A stretch of DNA of 36,412 bases from Mariniphaga sp964398855 (GTDB taxonomy: Bacteria > Bacteroidota > Bacteroidia > Bacteroidales > Prolixibacteraceae): contig CAYNOQ010000020.1 in assembly GCA_964398855.1 (NCBI GenBank), forward strand, positions 1 to 36,412, written 5' to 3'. The translations under genes and the position numbers were made by a program. The first letter of the stretch is position 1; each line of letters begins with the position of its first letter. The notes under the pieces are model-generated. The model searched no databases and was not told where the DNA came from. It saw only the letters and a program-made list of their open reading frames with translations. Shown in pieces: positions 14,794 through 24,237 of this stretch.

Positions 14794-15163
14794 TCAATTC
14801 TTCAACGGAGTTACAGAAGACGGAAAACTTTCCGTCAGATTCCAGAGGCTTTTGTTCGGTTGCCCATAATCATTTATCCATGAACTTGGCTGATGGATTC
14901 GTTTAAACCCTCTTAGTTTATAAACACTATACTGATAAATCCAGACGTTACCCATCTATTGGTTTGCGGCATCCAGAAATTCATTCCCCACGGACGGGCA
15001 CAATAGCCGGATAGGTGTTTCCGTTGCTGAGAGTGAATTCCGAATCGGAGCCCATCAGCAGATTGACCAGTTCAACAGGATTTGTGAAAAAGCTATCTTT
15101 TTCAAGTTGTGAGCCACTCATAATCAGCAGGAAAACAGAAATAAAAAAGAGGGCGCGTTTCAT
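14794..15163 (-). pseudogene. Decayed GH92 alpha-mannosidase, N-terminal remnant
   Basis: An intact start (MKRALFFISVFLLIM, signal peptide) leads into LLMGSDSEFTLSNGNTYPAI, the characteristic beginning of GH92 exo-alpha-mannosidases. The frame then shifts near 15000; the next frame reads PWGMNFWMPQTNRWV, exactly the expected continuation. After another shift near 14940 a third frame reads KLRGFKRIHQPSSWINDYGQ, again the next GH92 block. The similarity fades near 14850 and the remaining ~600 residues of the enzyme are absent. At least two frameshifts plus a 3' truncation make this a pseudogene. It begins 12 bases after the cytidylate-kinase-like gene ends, so it once shared that transcript. 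It shows that the lineage had, and lost here, a mannosidase for yeast-mannan- or N-glycan-like substrates. Confidence 0.8.
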
Positions 15164-15175
15164 TTTTTTTAAATT

Positions 15176-15895
15176 TCAGTAGAAGTCAATTTGCTTTCCG
15201 AAATCGCTGAAAATTCTCTTCTTTTCAGCTGCCACTTCAATCAGGTCGATGGTCTCTTCATCTTCAAAAGAAGCCCGGTTAATGCAAATATCAAACGTGT
15301 CTTTGTCCGGAGAGTCTTTTCGCAATGCCTTCCGGAATGTTCGTCTCTCCTTTTCTAACTTGTCAATATAAAGAATGGCATCTTCCCTGTTCAGACGGTC
15401 ATTTTCCATAATGGTTTTTATCCGGTATTCAAGGGGGGCAATCAACCGCAGATGAAGCGCAAATTCAATGTCGGATGCAATGATATTTGCAGCTCTGCCA
15501 ACAATAATGCAGAACCCTTCTTCGGCAAACGACCGGATAACTTCATTCACCGTCTTGATTACTTTTCGCTCGCTTTTGAATTTTTTAGTGCCAAAAGCAT
15601 TCAGAATATCATTTAAAGTGTAACTCTCCTGATGTCTGAAAACACGGATGACATGTTCCGGATGTAAATCAAGGTCTCTGGCGCTTTGGTAAAAAATTTC
15701 CTTGCTTAAAACCCGCCAGCTCGGTCCAAGATGCCTTTGATTAAGTCTTTCTGCAATTTTGTTGGCAAGGTTTTCCGCATTGCAGCCTGCCTGGCGCGAA
15801 ATAGTTATTAACGGTCCGGGGTGCCCCTTTTTTTCGGGAAATATTGGCTCAACTCCCATGCGCTTTGTCAGATATTCTAATAGTGCATTGCTCAT
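15176..15895 (-). CDS. Cytidylate-kinase-like family protein
   Basis: The 239-residue protein belongs to the family of cytidylate-kinase-like proteins common in anaerobes. Its P-loop region reads ITISRQAGCNAENLANKIAE (about residues 30-49), a variant of the nucleoside-monophosphate-kinase loop lacking the usual GKS/T. Other features are EGFCIIVGRAANII (central strand and loop), a probable lid region VIENDRLNREDA-like around residues 160-180, and YDICINR-like FDICINRASF near the C-terminus. Substrate is unproven. It lies upstream of the GH92 remnant in the same direction; a 190-base gap separates it from nhaC. Confidence 0.8.
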   Translation of the reverse strand: MSNALLEYLTKRMGVEPIFPEKKGHPGPLITISRQAGCNAENLANKIAERLNQRHLGPSWRVLSKEIFYQSARDLDLHPEHVIRVFRHQESYTLNDILNAFGTKKFKSERKVIKTVNEVIRSFAEEGFCIIVGRAANIIASDIEFALHLRLIAPLEYRIKTIMENDRLNREDAILYIDKLEKERRTFRKALRKDSPDKDTFDICINRASFEDEETIDLIEVAAEKKRIFSDFGKQIDFY

Positions 15896-16085
15896 TATGA
15901 TTGCTTTTTACTAAATTACGTGTTTTTGTTGTAAATATATAACAAGTGATAACTATTTTTGTCATGTTCCTAAAATTTATTCGGAAAGAAAGCCAAACTG
16001 CATAAAATGGTTCTGCTGATTCCAAATATCATATTTTTACATTCATTCTTTAAAAAGGCAGTTAAGCCTGCTCAATTTCTTTCTT

Positions 16086-17549
16086 TTAACTCACTTTGAT
16101 TTTTGAAGTTTTGATTTTCAGACTTTTGTCGGTGCGCCTGATTTTAATATTCAGATAAGCAAACAAAATTGTCATCAGCGGACTGATCAGATTAAAGAAA
16201 GCCCAGGGAGCGTAGGCAAAGGCACTTACACCCAACACCTTAGATTGTGTTGCGCCGCATGTATTCCAGGGAATTAGCGCCGACGTCATGGTTCCGCTGT
16301 CTTCGAGCGTTCGGCTCAGCACTTCGGGTGCCAGACCTTTTTCCTGAAACGTTTTTCTGAACATTCTTCCGGGAACAACAATGGAAATATACTGGTCCGA
16401 AGCGGTTGCATTAAAAAAGATGCAGGTCACCACCGTTGAGGCAACTAAACCGCCGGTGCTTCTGGCATATTTCACAATGGAATGGCTGATTTTACGAAGC
16501 AAACCCGCTGCTTCCATGGTGCCGCCAAAAATCATTGCAGCAAGGATAAGCCATACGGTATCTAACATTCCCCGCATTCCCGAAGTGCTGAAAAGATTGC
16601 TGACACTTACATCCGTTGTGGTCAGGGAAACATCGCCAAACATGGCTTGCATGACTGAAATATAGGAAGAACGCAAATAACTTTCACCGCTACCTGCTAC
16701 CTCTTTTATGATTTCCGGCTGAAAAATAATTGCAAAAATTCCGCCTAACAGTGTTCCTGCCAGTAAGGCAGGCAGTGGCTGAACCCTAAGTGCGATAATG
16801 GTCAGCAGCGCAACGGGAACAAGAAACAGAACCGGAGTTGTGTTGAATGTTGTTTCAATGGCTGATTTCACATTTTCCACATTGGCTGAAATACCGGAGT
16901 GCCTGCCGCTGAACCCGATTACAAGAAAAATAATCAGGGTGATTGTAAGCGATGGTACTGTTGTTAAAAGCATATAGCGGATATGCCTGAAAAGATCGAC
17001 TTCTGCCATGGCAGAAGCAAGGTTTGTAGTGTCGCTCAACGGTGAAATCTTGTCGCCGAAATAGGCTCCGCTGATGATTGCTCCGGCAACAACCGCATCA
17101 TTTATTCCCAGGGTTTTTCCAATTCCCAACAACGCAATGCCGATGGTTGCAACGGTTGACCATGAGCTGCCGGTGGAAACGCTCACAATGGAGCAGACGA
17201 CCACCGCCGTAAACAGAAACATTTTTGGCGTAATTATGTCAAGTCCGTAATAGATCATTGCCGGAACAACTCCACTTAGCATCCATGTGCCTGCAAGCGA
17301 ACCGATTAACAGCAGAATTAAAATAGATGGCATTGCAGATGAAATGGTTGCCACAATCTTTTTTCTGATTTTTTCCCAGGATAATCCTAACCTGATAGAA
17401 ATAACCCCTGCAAGCGCGGCAGAAAGTATGAGCGCAATCTGATTTGAGCCTTCCAGCGTGTTTTCAAAAAGGAAAACATTGGACGTTAAAAGAACAATCA
17501 GTAACAACAGGGGTAAAAGGGCTACTAACAGACTTGCTTCGCGCTTCAT
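16086..17549 (-). CDS. nhaC: Na+/H+ antiporter NhaC-type
   Basis: The 487-residue inner-membrane protein is an NhaC family sodium/proton antiporter exporting Na+ in exchange for protons. It is hydrophobic throughout, with about eleven or twelve segments. Family signatures include STGSSWSTVATIGIALLGIG, GAIISGAYFGDKISPLSDTT, FGGTMEAAGLLRKI, FFNATASDQYISIVVPGRMF and LEDSGTMTSALIPWNTCGAT; the conserved acidic residues in GDKISPLSD and LEDSG are in place. Length is typical. Transcription likely starts about 20 bases upstream, from a TAAGTTTG box at 17575-17582. Some NhaC relatives exchange other substrates such as malate/lactate, so specificity is inferred. Confidence 0.9.
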   Translation of the reverse strand: MKREASLLVALLPLLLLIVLLTSNVFLFENTLEGSNQIALILSAALAGVISIRLGLSWEKIRKKIVATISSAMPSILILLLIGSLAGTWMLSGVVPAMIYYGLDIITPKMFLFTAVVVCSIVSVSTGSSWSTVATIGIALLGIGKTLGINDAVVAGAIISGAYFGDKISPLSDTTNLASAMAEVDLFRHIRYMLLTTVPSLTITLIIFLVIGFSGRHSGISANVENVKSAIETTFNTTPVLFLVPVALLTIIALRVQPLPALLAGTLLGGIFAIIFQPEIIKEVAGSGESYLRSSYISVMQAMFGDVSLTTTDVSVSNLFSTSGMRGMLDTVWLILAAMIFGGTMEAAGLLRKISHSIVKYARSTGGLVASTVVTCIFFNATASDQYISIVVPGRMFRKTFQEKGLAPEVLSRTLEDSGTMTSALIPWNTCGATQSKVLGVSAFAYAPWAFFNLISPLMTILFAYLNIKIRRTDKSLKIKTSKIKVS

Positions 17550-17574
17550 TAGGATATTTATAGAATTAAACTGC

Positions 17575-17582
17575 CAAACTTA
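17575..17582 (-). promoter_or_regulatory. -7 promoter box for nhaC
   Basis: TAAGTTTG on the minus strand matches TAnnTTTG and predicts a leader of roughly 19 bases. No TTTG is seen at the ideal -33 distance. Confidence 0.42.
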
Positions 17583-17709
17583 TGGTTTTTGCTGAAAACT
17601 TTGTATGATTTTGTGAATTTTTACTGAAATAGAACCTCGGAAACCAAATATTGTTTTTCAGATAATTAAATGTCTCTATATTCGTTTTGGCTAATAGTTA
17701 ATTGATTGT

Positions 17710-20700
17710 ATGGAAAAAATTTGGCTCAAAATAATATTCGTTTTTATCCTGTTGAATTTCTGTTTTCTGCCGGTTTCTGCCCAGCGAAGCAACGGGTTAA
17801 CCGTTTCAGGCGCAGTAACAGTGCAGGAAGGTGTTGTTGACGGTGCAATTATTGAAATGTACCGCGACGGCAGGCGCCTTGACAATTACGGCATCGGACC
17901 CGATGGTAACTATAAAGTTGAATTGAATTATAACCATGAGTTTGTGCTGATTTTCAGCTGTCCGGGAAACTTTCCCCAAAAAATTGTGGTGGACACCAAA
18001 GTTCCACGACAAGTGCTTCAGGCTAATCCGCTTTTCCCGCCTTTCCCGGTAAATATCAGATTGTTTACAGAAATTCCGGGCATTGAACGCACTTTCTCTG
18101 AAAATACGGTGATGAAGCTTTACTATAGCGAACAGGTGGACAATTTTATTTCTGACCTGTACTATAACGATGCGCAGATAAAACACCTAATTGATCAGGC
18201 GATACTCCAGTCGCAGCTCATCAGCAGGGAAGCCGACTACCTGGCGGGACTGACAAAGGCTGAGCTTGCAGAACTCCGCAGAGAATATGACCAGTTAATT
18301 AAGGAAGCCGAGAACGAATATAAAAAGGAGGAGTTTCTCAAGGCACTTGATGGTTATCAGGCTGCCAGCAAGGTCTTTCCCAAAGAACAATATCCAAAGG
18401 ATCGCATTGCAGAAATCAATGATTTGTTAGGATTGCTGATGGTTGCCGATGAAATGAGACAGGCGCTTGCAGCAAGATTAAACGAGCTGATTAAGCAGGC
18501 TGATGAGCTTTTTTCTTCAAGAAAATATCAGGAAGCACGAAATGCATATAACCGGGCGCTTTCGGTTGATGCAAACAATCGCCATGCTCAGCAGAGAATT
18601 GAGGAAATTGCTGCAATTTTGAAGCAGCAGCAAGCTGAGCAGGAGTATGCGGGACTGATAAAAAAAGCGGATAATTCGTTTAGGGAGTTACTCTATGTAG
18701 ATGCGCAAAACACCTATCGCGAAGCTTTGAAACTAAAAGAAAATGAGCCTTATCCCAAACAAAGAATTGAGGAAATTGATAAAATATTAGCTCAGCAGTC
18801 GCAAAATGCAGAGAGACTCAAAGGATACGATCAGGCAATTTTTCAGGCGGAAGTTAACTTTGAAAAACAGATGTATGAAAAGTCAATCTCTTTTTTTGAA
18901 AGTGCGCTTAATCATAAGCCGAATGATGAACTGGCAACCCGGAGAATTGAGGAAATCAGGGAATTAATGAATAACCTGGCTAATCGCTCAATGTTTGACA
19001 AACTGATTAAATCTGCCGACCGTGCTTTTCAGCGGAAGCAATACCCGGAAGCATTGGCTGATTATGAACAGGCTGCTGATTTGCTGCCAAAAGAGGAATA
19101 TCCGCAAAGTCAGATTGCAAAAATAAATTCGATTTTTGCTGAAGAAGAACGATTGGCAGCCGAAGCAGAAGCGGCCGAACAGGCACGCCTAACTGCTTTG
19201 CAGGCAGAGCAGGATCGGCAATATTTCCGTGCAGTTTCCCGTGGCGACAGTCTTTTTACGATTACCGATTACAATAATTCACGAACTGCTTATGAATCGG
19301 CTTTGAAAGTGAAACCGGAAGAAACCTATCCTCAACAACGTATTAATGAGATAAAGGACATTTTAGCGCAGCTTTTATCCGCGCAGCAAGCTTATGATGC
19401 CGCCATTTCCCGCGCCGACCGTGAATTGGGCAGGGAAGCATTTGCCGAGGCAAAATCGGGCTATACCGAGGCACAGCAGGCAAAACCTGATGAAGTTTAT
19501 CCGACAGAGCAGATTGCAAAAATCGACAGTATTGTGGAAGCCCGTGCACGATTGGCAGCCGAAGCAGAAGCGGCCGAACAGGCACGCCTAACTGCTTTGC
19601 AGNNNNNNNNNNNNNNNNNNNNNNNNNNNNNNNNNNNNNNNNNNNNNNNNNNNNNNNNNNNNNNNNNNNNNNNNNNNNNNNNNNNNNNNNNNNNNNNNNN
19701 NNTTTTACGATTACCGATTACAATAATTCACGAACTGCTTATGAATCGGCTTTGAAAATTAAGCCCGATGAGACTTATCCTCAACAACGTATTAATGAAA
19801 TTGCTGCGATTTTCCTTGAACGTGAGCGTTTGCAAGATGAATATCAAACCGCCATTAAACTTGCAGACGGACAATTTAAAAACCAGGATTACGGCACTGC
19901 CAAAACAAATTATGAAAAAGCTCTGGAAATTAAACCTGATGAAACCTATCCCAAAACTCAGATTACCGAATCTGAGCGATTAATGGCAATGCAGGAGCTG
20001 GATGAAAATTACCGGGAAACTGTTTTGCTTGCCGATAAGTTTTTTAGAGAAGAGTCATGGGACGATGCAAAATCTGAGTATGAAAAAGCCTTAGGCATCA
20101 AGTCAGCTGAGAATTATCCCAAAAGTCAGCTGGTAAAAATTGAAAATATGATTCGCCAGCAGCAGGAGCGCATTTTGGCAGAGCAGCGTGCTGCCGGGGA
20201 TATGGAAAAACGAATGGCTGAAATTGAAAAGCGTCAGCAGCAAATCAACGAGTGGCAGGAGATGAGCGAAGCATCACTGAATATGCTTTACGGTGAATAT
20301 ATTGTGTTAGCCGACGGTTTTTTTGATAATAAACGTTATAATGTGTCCCGTGCATGGTACTATAAAGCATGGGATATAAAACCACGGGAAACTTATCCGC
20401 CTAAGCGAATAGATGAAATTAACAGGCTTGTGAGAAGTCTGCTTCTCAATCAGCGCGATCGTGATTATCAGGGGTTTGTGGACCTTGCTGACTCCACTTT
20501 TCGCAACAATCAGCTTGCCGTGGCTCGCGGGTGGTACAACAGGGCGCTGACCATCAAGCCGAATGAAACTTACCCGAAAGAGCAGTTGCAGAATATTTCA
20601 GGGCTGATTGAAGAGCAACTTGCCGCCCGCTCCGGCGAGCAGTTTAACGCACTTAAACAGAATGCAGCCGAAGCCATGGAAAACAAGAGCTATACAGTCG

Positions 20701-20792
20701 CCCGTTTTTGGTATAAAAAAGCTTTGACCCTGAGACCTGACGATAAAGAAGTGCAGGAAGGGTTGTCAAAAATAGAGGAAGAACTGAGATAG
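17710..20792 (+). CDS. Large secreted TPR-like repeat protein, interrupted by an assembly gap
   Basis: A signal peptide (cleaved near VSAQ, residue 24) is followed by a beta-sandwich domain of regulatory carboxypeptidase type (LTVSGAVTVQEG, IIEMYRDGRRLDNYGIGPDG), then a long run of ~60-70-residue helical repeats. Each repeat follows the pattern ADxxFxxxxYxxAxxxYxxALxxKPxExYPxxRIxEI, resembling paired TPR helices, with coiled-coil linkers rich in Ala and Glu (RLAAEAEAAEQARLTALQ). Two units are nearly identical at DNA level, and the assembly breaks there with 100 Ns (19603-19702). Copy alignment predicts 50 missing bases, which joins both parts in one frame of about 1010 codons; extra 399-base units cannot be excluded. 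The protein is periplasmic or surface-located, probably a scaffold. It stops 4 bases before a convergent gene. Confidence 0.8.
19150..19602 (+). repeat. Near-identical 399-bp coding repeat flanking the gap
   Basis: Bases 19151-19203 recur as 19550-19602 (offset 399), and 19254-19309 recur as 19703-19758 after the Ns (offset 449 with the 100 Ns). The two offsets differ by 50, so the true gap is 50 bases if one unit was collapsed. Confidence 0.85.
19603..19702. other. Assembly gap of 100 Ns
   Basis: The run is a placeholder, since its size breaks the frame whereas 50 bases (or 50 plus multiples of 399) would preserve it. It falls at a long repeat, as expected for a scaffold join. Confidence 0.95.
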
Positions 20793-20796
20793 CAGT

Positions 20797-21762
20797 TTAA
20801 ACTTCCCGGGTGAAAGCATCCCGGATCAATTCCAGACTTTTTGGTACGGCTGTCATGGGATCTTCGTTTCCTTCAAACTCAATGGAGACATATCCGCGGT
20901 AGTTGACTTTTTTGAAAATTTCGGCAACCTTCGGATAGTCAATGTCAAGCGTGTACCATTTGCCCCCACCATAGTAGGTTTTTGCCTGCACCAGAAATGT
21001 TTGCGGAGCCATCATTTCCAGCTGTTCGTATTGGTTTTCAAGGAAATTTCCGGTGTCGGAAGTGATTTGCAACCATGGTGAATCTATACCGTTGACAATG
21101 CGCAAAACGCCTTCGGCAGTTCGCCCTAACCCCCAGTGATTCTCGAGTCCCAAAACAACTCCGCATTTCTCAGCAGTAGGAATACATTTTTCAATGGCAT
21201 CAATCACCCATTTGAAACCTTCATCTTCGGTGTAGCCTTCCAAAACAGGCTCAATTCCCTTGTTTTCCATCAGCTCGTCAAATGAACCGCTGGTACCCCA
21301 ACGTCCGGTATTGAGCCGCATGGTAGGTATTCCCAGCTGATATGCCAGTTCAATCTGATGAATGGTTTTATCCACTTCTGCCTGTCGTTTTTCCGAATCC
21401 GGAAAAACAAAACCCTGATGGGTAGAAAAACCCATAATGTCAAGTCCGGCATGAAATGCCTGGCGTTTAAGTTTTTGCAGATAGCTGTTTTCTTCCGACT
21501 GCATTTGCATCAATAAAAACTCTATGCCGTCAAAACCCATTTCGGCTGCTTTTTCAATGCAATCTTCAATGGGTGCGTTCTCTTTTGGACCATTAAACTG
21601 CCAGAAGGAATAAGTGGAAACTCCGACAGGATTTCTCCGGAAATTTTTCTTTTGAGATTCGCTCTTTTCCTGAGGTGTGGTGCAGGATGAGATTAGTCCC
21701 GAGCCTGCCAAAACCAGCGATGTGTTTCGGATAAAATTTCTGCGATTTGTTTTTTCTGTCAT
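20797..21762 (-). CDS. Sugar phosphate isomerase/epimerase-like lipoprotein
   Basis: The 321-residue protein has a xylose-isomerase-like TIM barrel (AP endonuclease family 2 type) acting on sugars. The N-terminus combines a twin-arginine-like motif (RRNFIRN, residues 7-13) and a lipobox ending in Cys27 (LISSC), so it is likely exported folded by Tat and lipid-anchored. The barrel shows GFDGIEFLL, LENHWGLGRT, ITSDTGNFL and GYVSIEFEG, giving the Glu, Asp, His and Glu metal ligands expected for the family. Substrate is unknown; such proteins occur near polysaccharide-use genes. It converges with the repeat protein with four bases between stop codons. Confidence 0.85.
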   Translation of the reverse strand: MTEKTNRRNFIRNTSLVLAGSGLISSCTTPQEKSESQKKNFRRNPVGVSTYSFWQFNGPKENAPIEDCIEKAAEMGFDGIEFLLMQMQSEENSYLQKLKRQAFHAGLDIMGFSTHQGFVFPDSEKRQAEVDKTIHQIELAYQLGIPTMRLNTGRWGTSGSFDELMENKGIEPVLEGYTEDEGFKWVIDAIEKCIPTAEKCGVVLGLENHWGLGRTAEGVLRIVNGIDSPWLQITSDTGNFLENQYEQLEMMAPQTFLVQAKTYYGGGKWYTLDIDYPKVAEIFKKVNYRGYVSIEFEGNEDPMTAVPKSLELIRDAFTREV

Positions 21763-21907
21763 TGCAATATGGTTTAAAATTTAATTTTGACAATAAAGTT
21801 AAACATATTATTTGAAAAGAGAAACAATGGGAAACCTTTTCAGTAAGTGCCGCCAACAGCACTGTGCGCTACACCAAATTGATTTTAAAGGAGTCAGGTT
21901 TGTAAAA

Positions 21908-23431
21908 TTATGGAGTCAGGTTGCTTATTTTTTCGCTAATTTGCTCCAGAACGGTTCTGTCATTGTAACCACTACAGTGTCCCGTCATCGGAGAAAACAC
22001 GATAACTGCATCCGATTTTGGATTTTCCATTTCCCGAAATGTTTCATCGAGTGCACGCAACGCCGTGTTGAGATAAAACTCATCCATATCTCCCATTCGG
22101 ATATAAATTTTCCCTCTTAATTTTTCTCCTATTTTGTTCCAGTTGGACTCCACAAAATACTTTAAATCATATTTTCTCCAGTGCTTTGCAACTTCCCTGT
22201 CCATTTCGCCGGTTTGCGGATGAAAAAGCGGACGGGGCAGTCCGTCATCTCCTTTTGGACTGAACAGCGCCGTGAATGCGCCCATTTGTCCGCCGGACGT
22301 TGTGTAGGAGTTGCTCCAGCCCAAAACATTTTCAAATTGCACAAAATCTTTTTGCGAAAAAACCGGCTGACCCGAAATATCTCTCACAATGGGGCGCAGG
22401 TAGCCGTATTTGTTCACAAAGGCATTTTCATCTTCATAGATATTTATGAGCTGAAAGTTTTCAAAATCAACAGGATCAGGACTGTATGAAAAACATCCGC
22501 CAAAAAAATCTGGATAAAACAGCTGAAGGGCGAGGGAGACCCATCCGCCGGTGCTGCAACCATCCAAAAACCGGAATTCCGGTTTTGCAATCCCCCGGTA
22601 AGTTTTTTCAATGTGCGGAATAAGCTCCTCTATCAGTGCTTTTCCATAAGGTCCATTATTTTCGGAGTCGAACTGATAGCTGTCGCCAAAGGGTCCATAT
22701 CCATCCAAAAAAACATTGATGACTTGCGGTGCTTTGCCGGATATCCACCAGTTTAAAAAGGATTTGTCCCAGATTACATATCGGTTTGCGCGTGTGTAGC
22801 GACCGCCATACCCGGCAATATTATACCTGACCGGGTATTCTTTATTAGGATTTTGATGAAATTCGAAAGGAAGCAAAACTGCTGCCTTGAGATAAATATC
22901 TCTGTTCCACCATGCAGAAAGCAGATTGCTTTTTATACTTACCTCTTTCAGCAACGCATGATCGATTAATTTTTGCTCTTCAATAATGTTTTTGATTGGC
23001 AGTTTGAGCAGTGTATCATTTCGTAAATCAATTGTTATTGAAGTACTGTAAAGATTTCCGGCATTTTCAATGCCGGGTTCATTCATCTCCTGATCCCAAA
23101 GAACCTGTACCGAATATTTGCCGGCAGGTATTTGACCAAGCTCCATGTCTGTCGTTTTGTTCACCGGAACAGTTGCATCAAAAGTGAAAGTATCTTTCGG
23201 ATTCCACTTTTCAATGTTCTGTGCAAAAATCATAATTTCCTTATTTGGCCAGGTGTTCAGGCGGGGTTCGCCATACCGGGCTGAACCGACGAAAAGAAAA
23301 ATTCGCCCATTATCTTTAAACCGGCTGCCTGCAGCTTCATCAACCCATGTTTTCACCACTAACGAAGCGGATTGTGCAAAAACATGCTGAAGCGAAAAAA
23401 TAAGCGCAATGGTCAGGCAAAAATTTCTCAT
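21908..23431 (-). CDS. Secreted esterase (putative esterase D/feruloyl-esterase fold)
   Basis: The 507-residue protein has a signal peptide ending at VFAQ (residue 19), an N-terminal beta-sandwich region (about 20-150: GRIFLFVGSARYGEPRLN, AGKYSVQVLWDQEMNE) and a putative-esterase alpha/beta hydrolase domain. The nucleophile elbow is FLDGCSTGGWVSLAL; the likely histidine is in TGHCSGYND. Large Bacteroidota members of this family are annotated as esterases of unknown substrate, and the fold is shared with acetyl-xylan and feruloyl esterases. The stretch upstream contains the proposed ncRNA, whose terminator-like stem lies about 150 bases before the start codon. Confidence 0.75.
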   Translation of the reverse strand: MRNFCLTIALIFSLQHVFAQSASLVVKTWVDEAAGSRFKDNGRIFLFVGSARYGEPRLNTWPNKEIMIFAQNIEKWNPKDTFTFDATVPVNKTTDMELGQIPAGKYSVQVLWDQEMNEPGIENAGNLYSTSITIDLRNDTLLKLPIKNIIEEQKLIDHALLKEVSIKSNLLSAWWNRDIYLKAAVLLPFEFHQNPNKEYPVRYNIAGYGGRYTRANRYVIWDKSFLNWWISGKAPQVINVFLDGYGPFGDSYQFDSENNGPYGKALIEELIPHIEKTYRGIAKPEFRFLDGCSTGGWVSLALQLFYPDFFGGCFSYSPDPVDFENFQLINIYEDENAFVNKYGYLRPIVRDISGQPVFSQKDFVQFENVLGWSNSYTTSGGQMGAFTALFSPKGDDGLPRPLFHPQTGEMDREVAKHWRKYDLKYFVESNWNKIGEKLRGKIYIRMGDMDEFYLNTALRALDETFREMENPKSDAVIVFSPMTGHCSGYNDRTVLEQISEKISNLTP

Positions 23432-23570
23432 TCTTTTTTCTGATTCTTTAGAATAGACCCGACAGCCAAATTAGTAAAAAATCGTTAAATCAGATTCTTT
23501 GAGCAAGTTTTTGTGAAAAGATGTGTGATTTACGAATCGAGGAAGGAATATTCAACAAATTAACATACCT
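23432..23570. other. Space between esterase start and the ncRNA 3' end
   Basis: AT-rich bases carrying no gene. The esterase promoter should be here, but I see no clear TAnnTTTG box with a proper -33 element. Confidence 0.35.
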
Positions 23571-24115
23571 CTATAAAACAGTAATGGGAGTCAATCTTTT
23601 ACGAAAAACTCCCATTCACTTGGGTTAACCGAAGTCTTCCCGAGTGCCAAGCTACTGTTATTGTGGCTAGCGTTCATCTTTTAGATGAAGCCCGGTACTC
23701 TTTGATCACACTTTCTACGGTCTGACCATTGAGCAGTCTGTTCGGCGTTCCGGTTTGCCTTCACAGACGAAGTGTCTTTCAGTACTTTCTGCTTGTCTCC
23801 TAAGAGTTTTGCAGTCTGTAACTTGTCTTTTGCGGCGTGAGCCACTTTTTGCATGTGCAGTTTGACATTTCAAAAAACCGAAGTTTTTTTATGCCTTCCT
23901 TTCGGTTGGCTGTCTTCTGCCTGAAGACTCAATCTTGAAAGAACTCTGGATTTCTTCCAGCTGATTGAATGAACCTTTGGTTTCCAGACTCCCGGTTCAA
24001 ACTTCGGCTCCTTTGTTGTGCCTTCCCGAAAGTTGGTCTGAAATGGTTCCCGATTCAACTAAGAAAGGTTCCCCGTTTCCACACTTCTGGAGCTGCCTTT
24101 TATCTCTCACCTGGT
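23570..24115 (-). ncRNA. Candidate ~540-nt structured noncoding RNA
   Basis: The minus strand has a good Bacteroidota promoter (-7 at 24121-24128), then about 540 bases with no convincing reading frame (longest is about 62 codons, unlike a protein), and a terminator-like stem at 23583-23616. Base composition is more balanced than in normal intergenic DNA of this window. Local hairpins follow one another: 23946-23960 (CTGGA/TCCAG), 23912-23928 (GTCTTC/GAAGAC), 23893-23910 (GAAA tetraloop), 23872-23890 (C(UUCG)G tetraloop) and 23673-23689 (TTCATCT/AGATGAA). I do not recognise landmarks of RNase P, tmRNA, SRP RNA or self-splicing introns. It may act on its own, or be a long leader of the downstream esterase. 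Function unknown. Confidence 0.6.
23583..23616 (-). terminator. Terminator-like stem at the ncRNA 3' end
   Basis: AATGGGAGT (23583-23591) pairs with ACTCCCATT (23608-23616), a perfect 9-bp stem with a 16-base loop. On the minus strand it is followed by ACTGTTTTATAG, a short U-rich stretch. Confidence 0.55.
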
Positions 24116-24120
24116 ACATA

Positions 24121-24153
24121 CAAAGATAAGCTAAAACAGAAGCTGAATGCAAA
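24121..24153 (-). promoter_or_regulatory. Strong Bacteroidota promoter for the ncRNA
   Basis: On the minus strand TTTG (24150-24153), 21 bases, then TATCTTTG (24121-24128) fits the TTTG/N19-21/TAnnTTTG consensus without mismatch. It is the best promoter in the window, although no gene of ordinary type follows. Confidence 0.75.
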
Positions 24154-24237
24154 TTTTTTTGATGTTTTGTATCCACTAAGTATCGACAGGAGTTATTAAC
24201 AATTGTTGATAAACTGAAGTTTGTGTTTTTAATCTTT

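Noticed and set aside
18300..20700. CRISPR-like or noncoding tandem repeat array
   Set aside because: Repeats are long, in frame and code for a regular helical protein pattern; they are coding repeats.
23570..24115. Known RNAs: RNase P, tmRNA, SRP RNA, group I or II intron
   Set aside because: I looked for the conserved motifs of each on both strands and saw none. This is by eye, so a covariance-model search is still needed.
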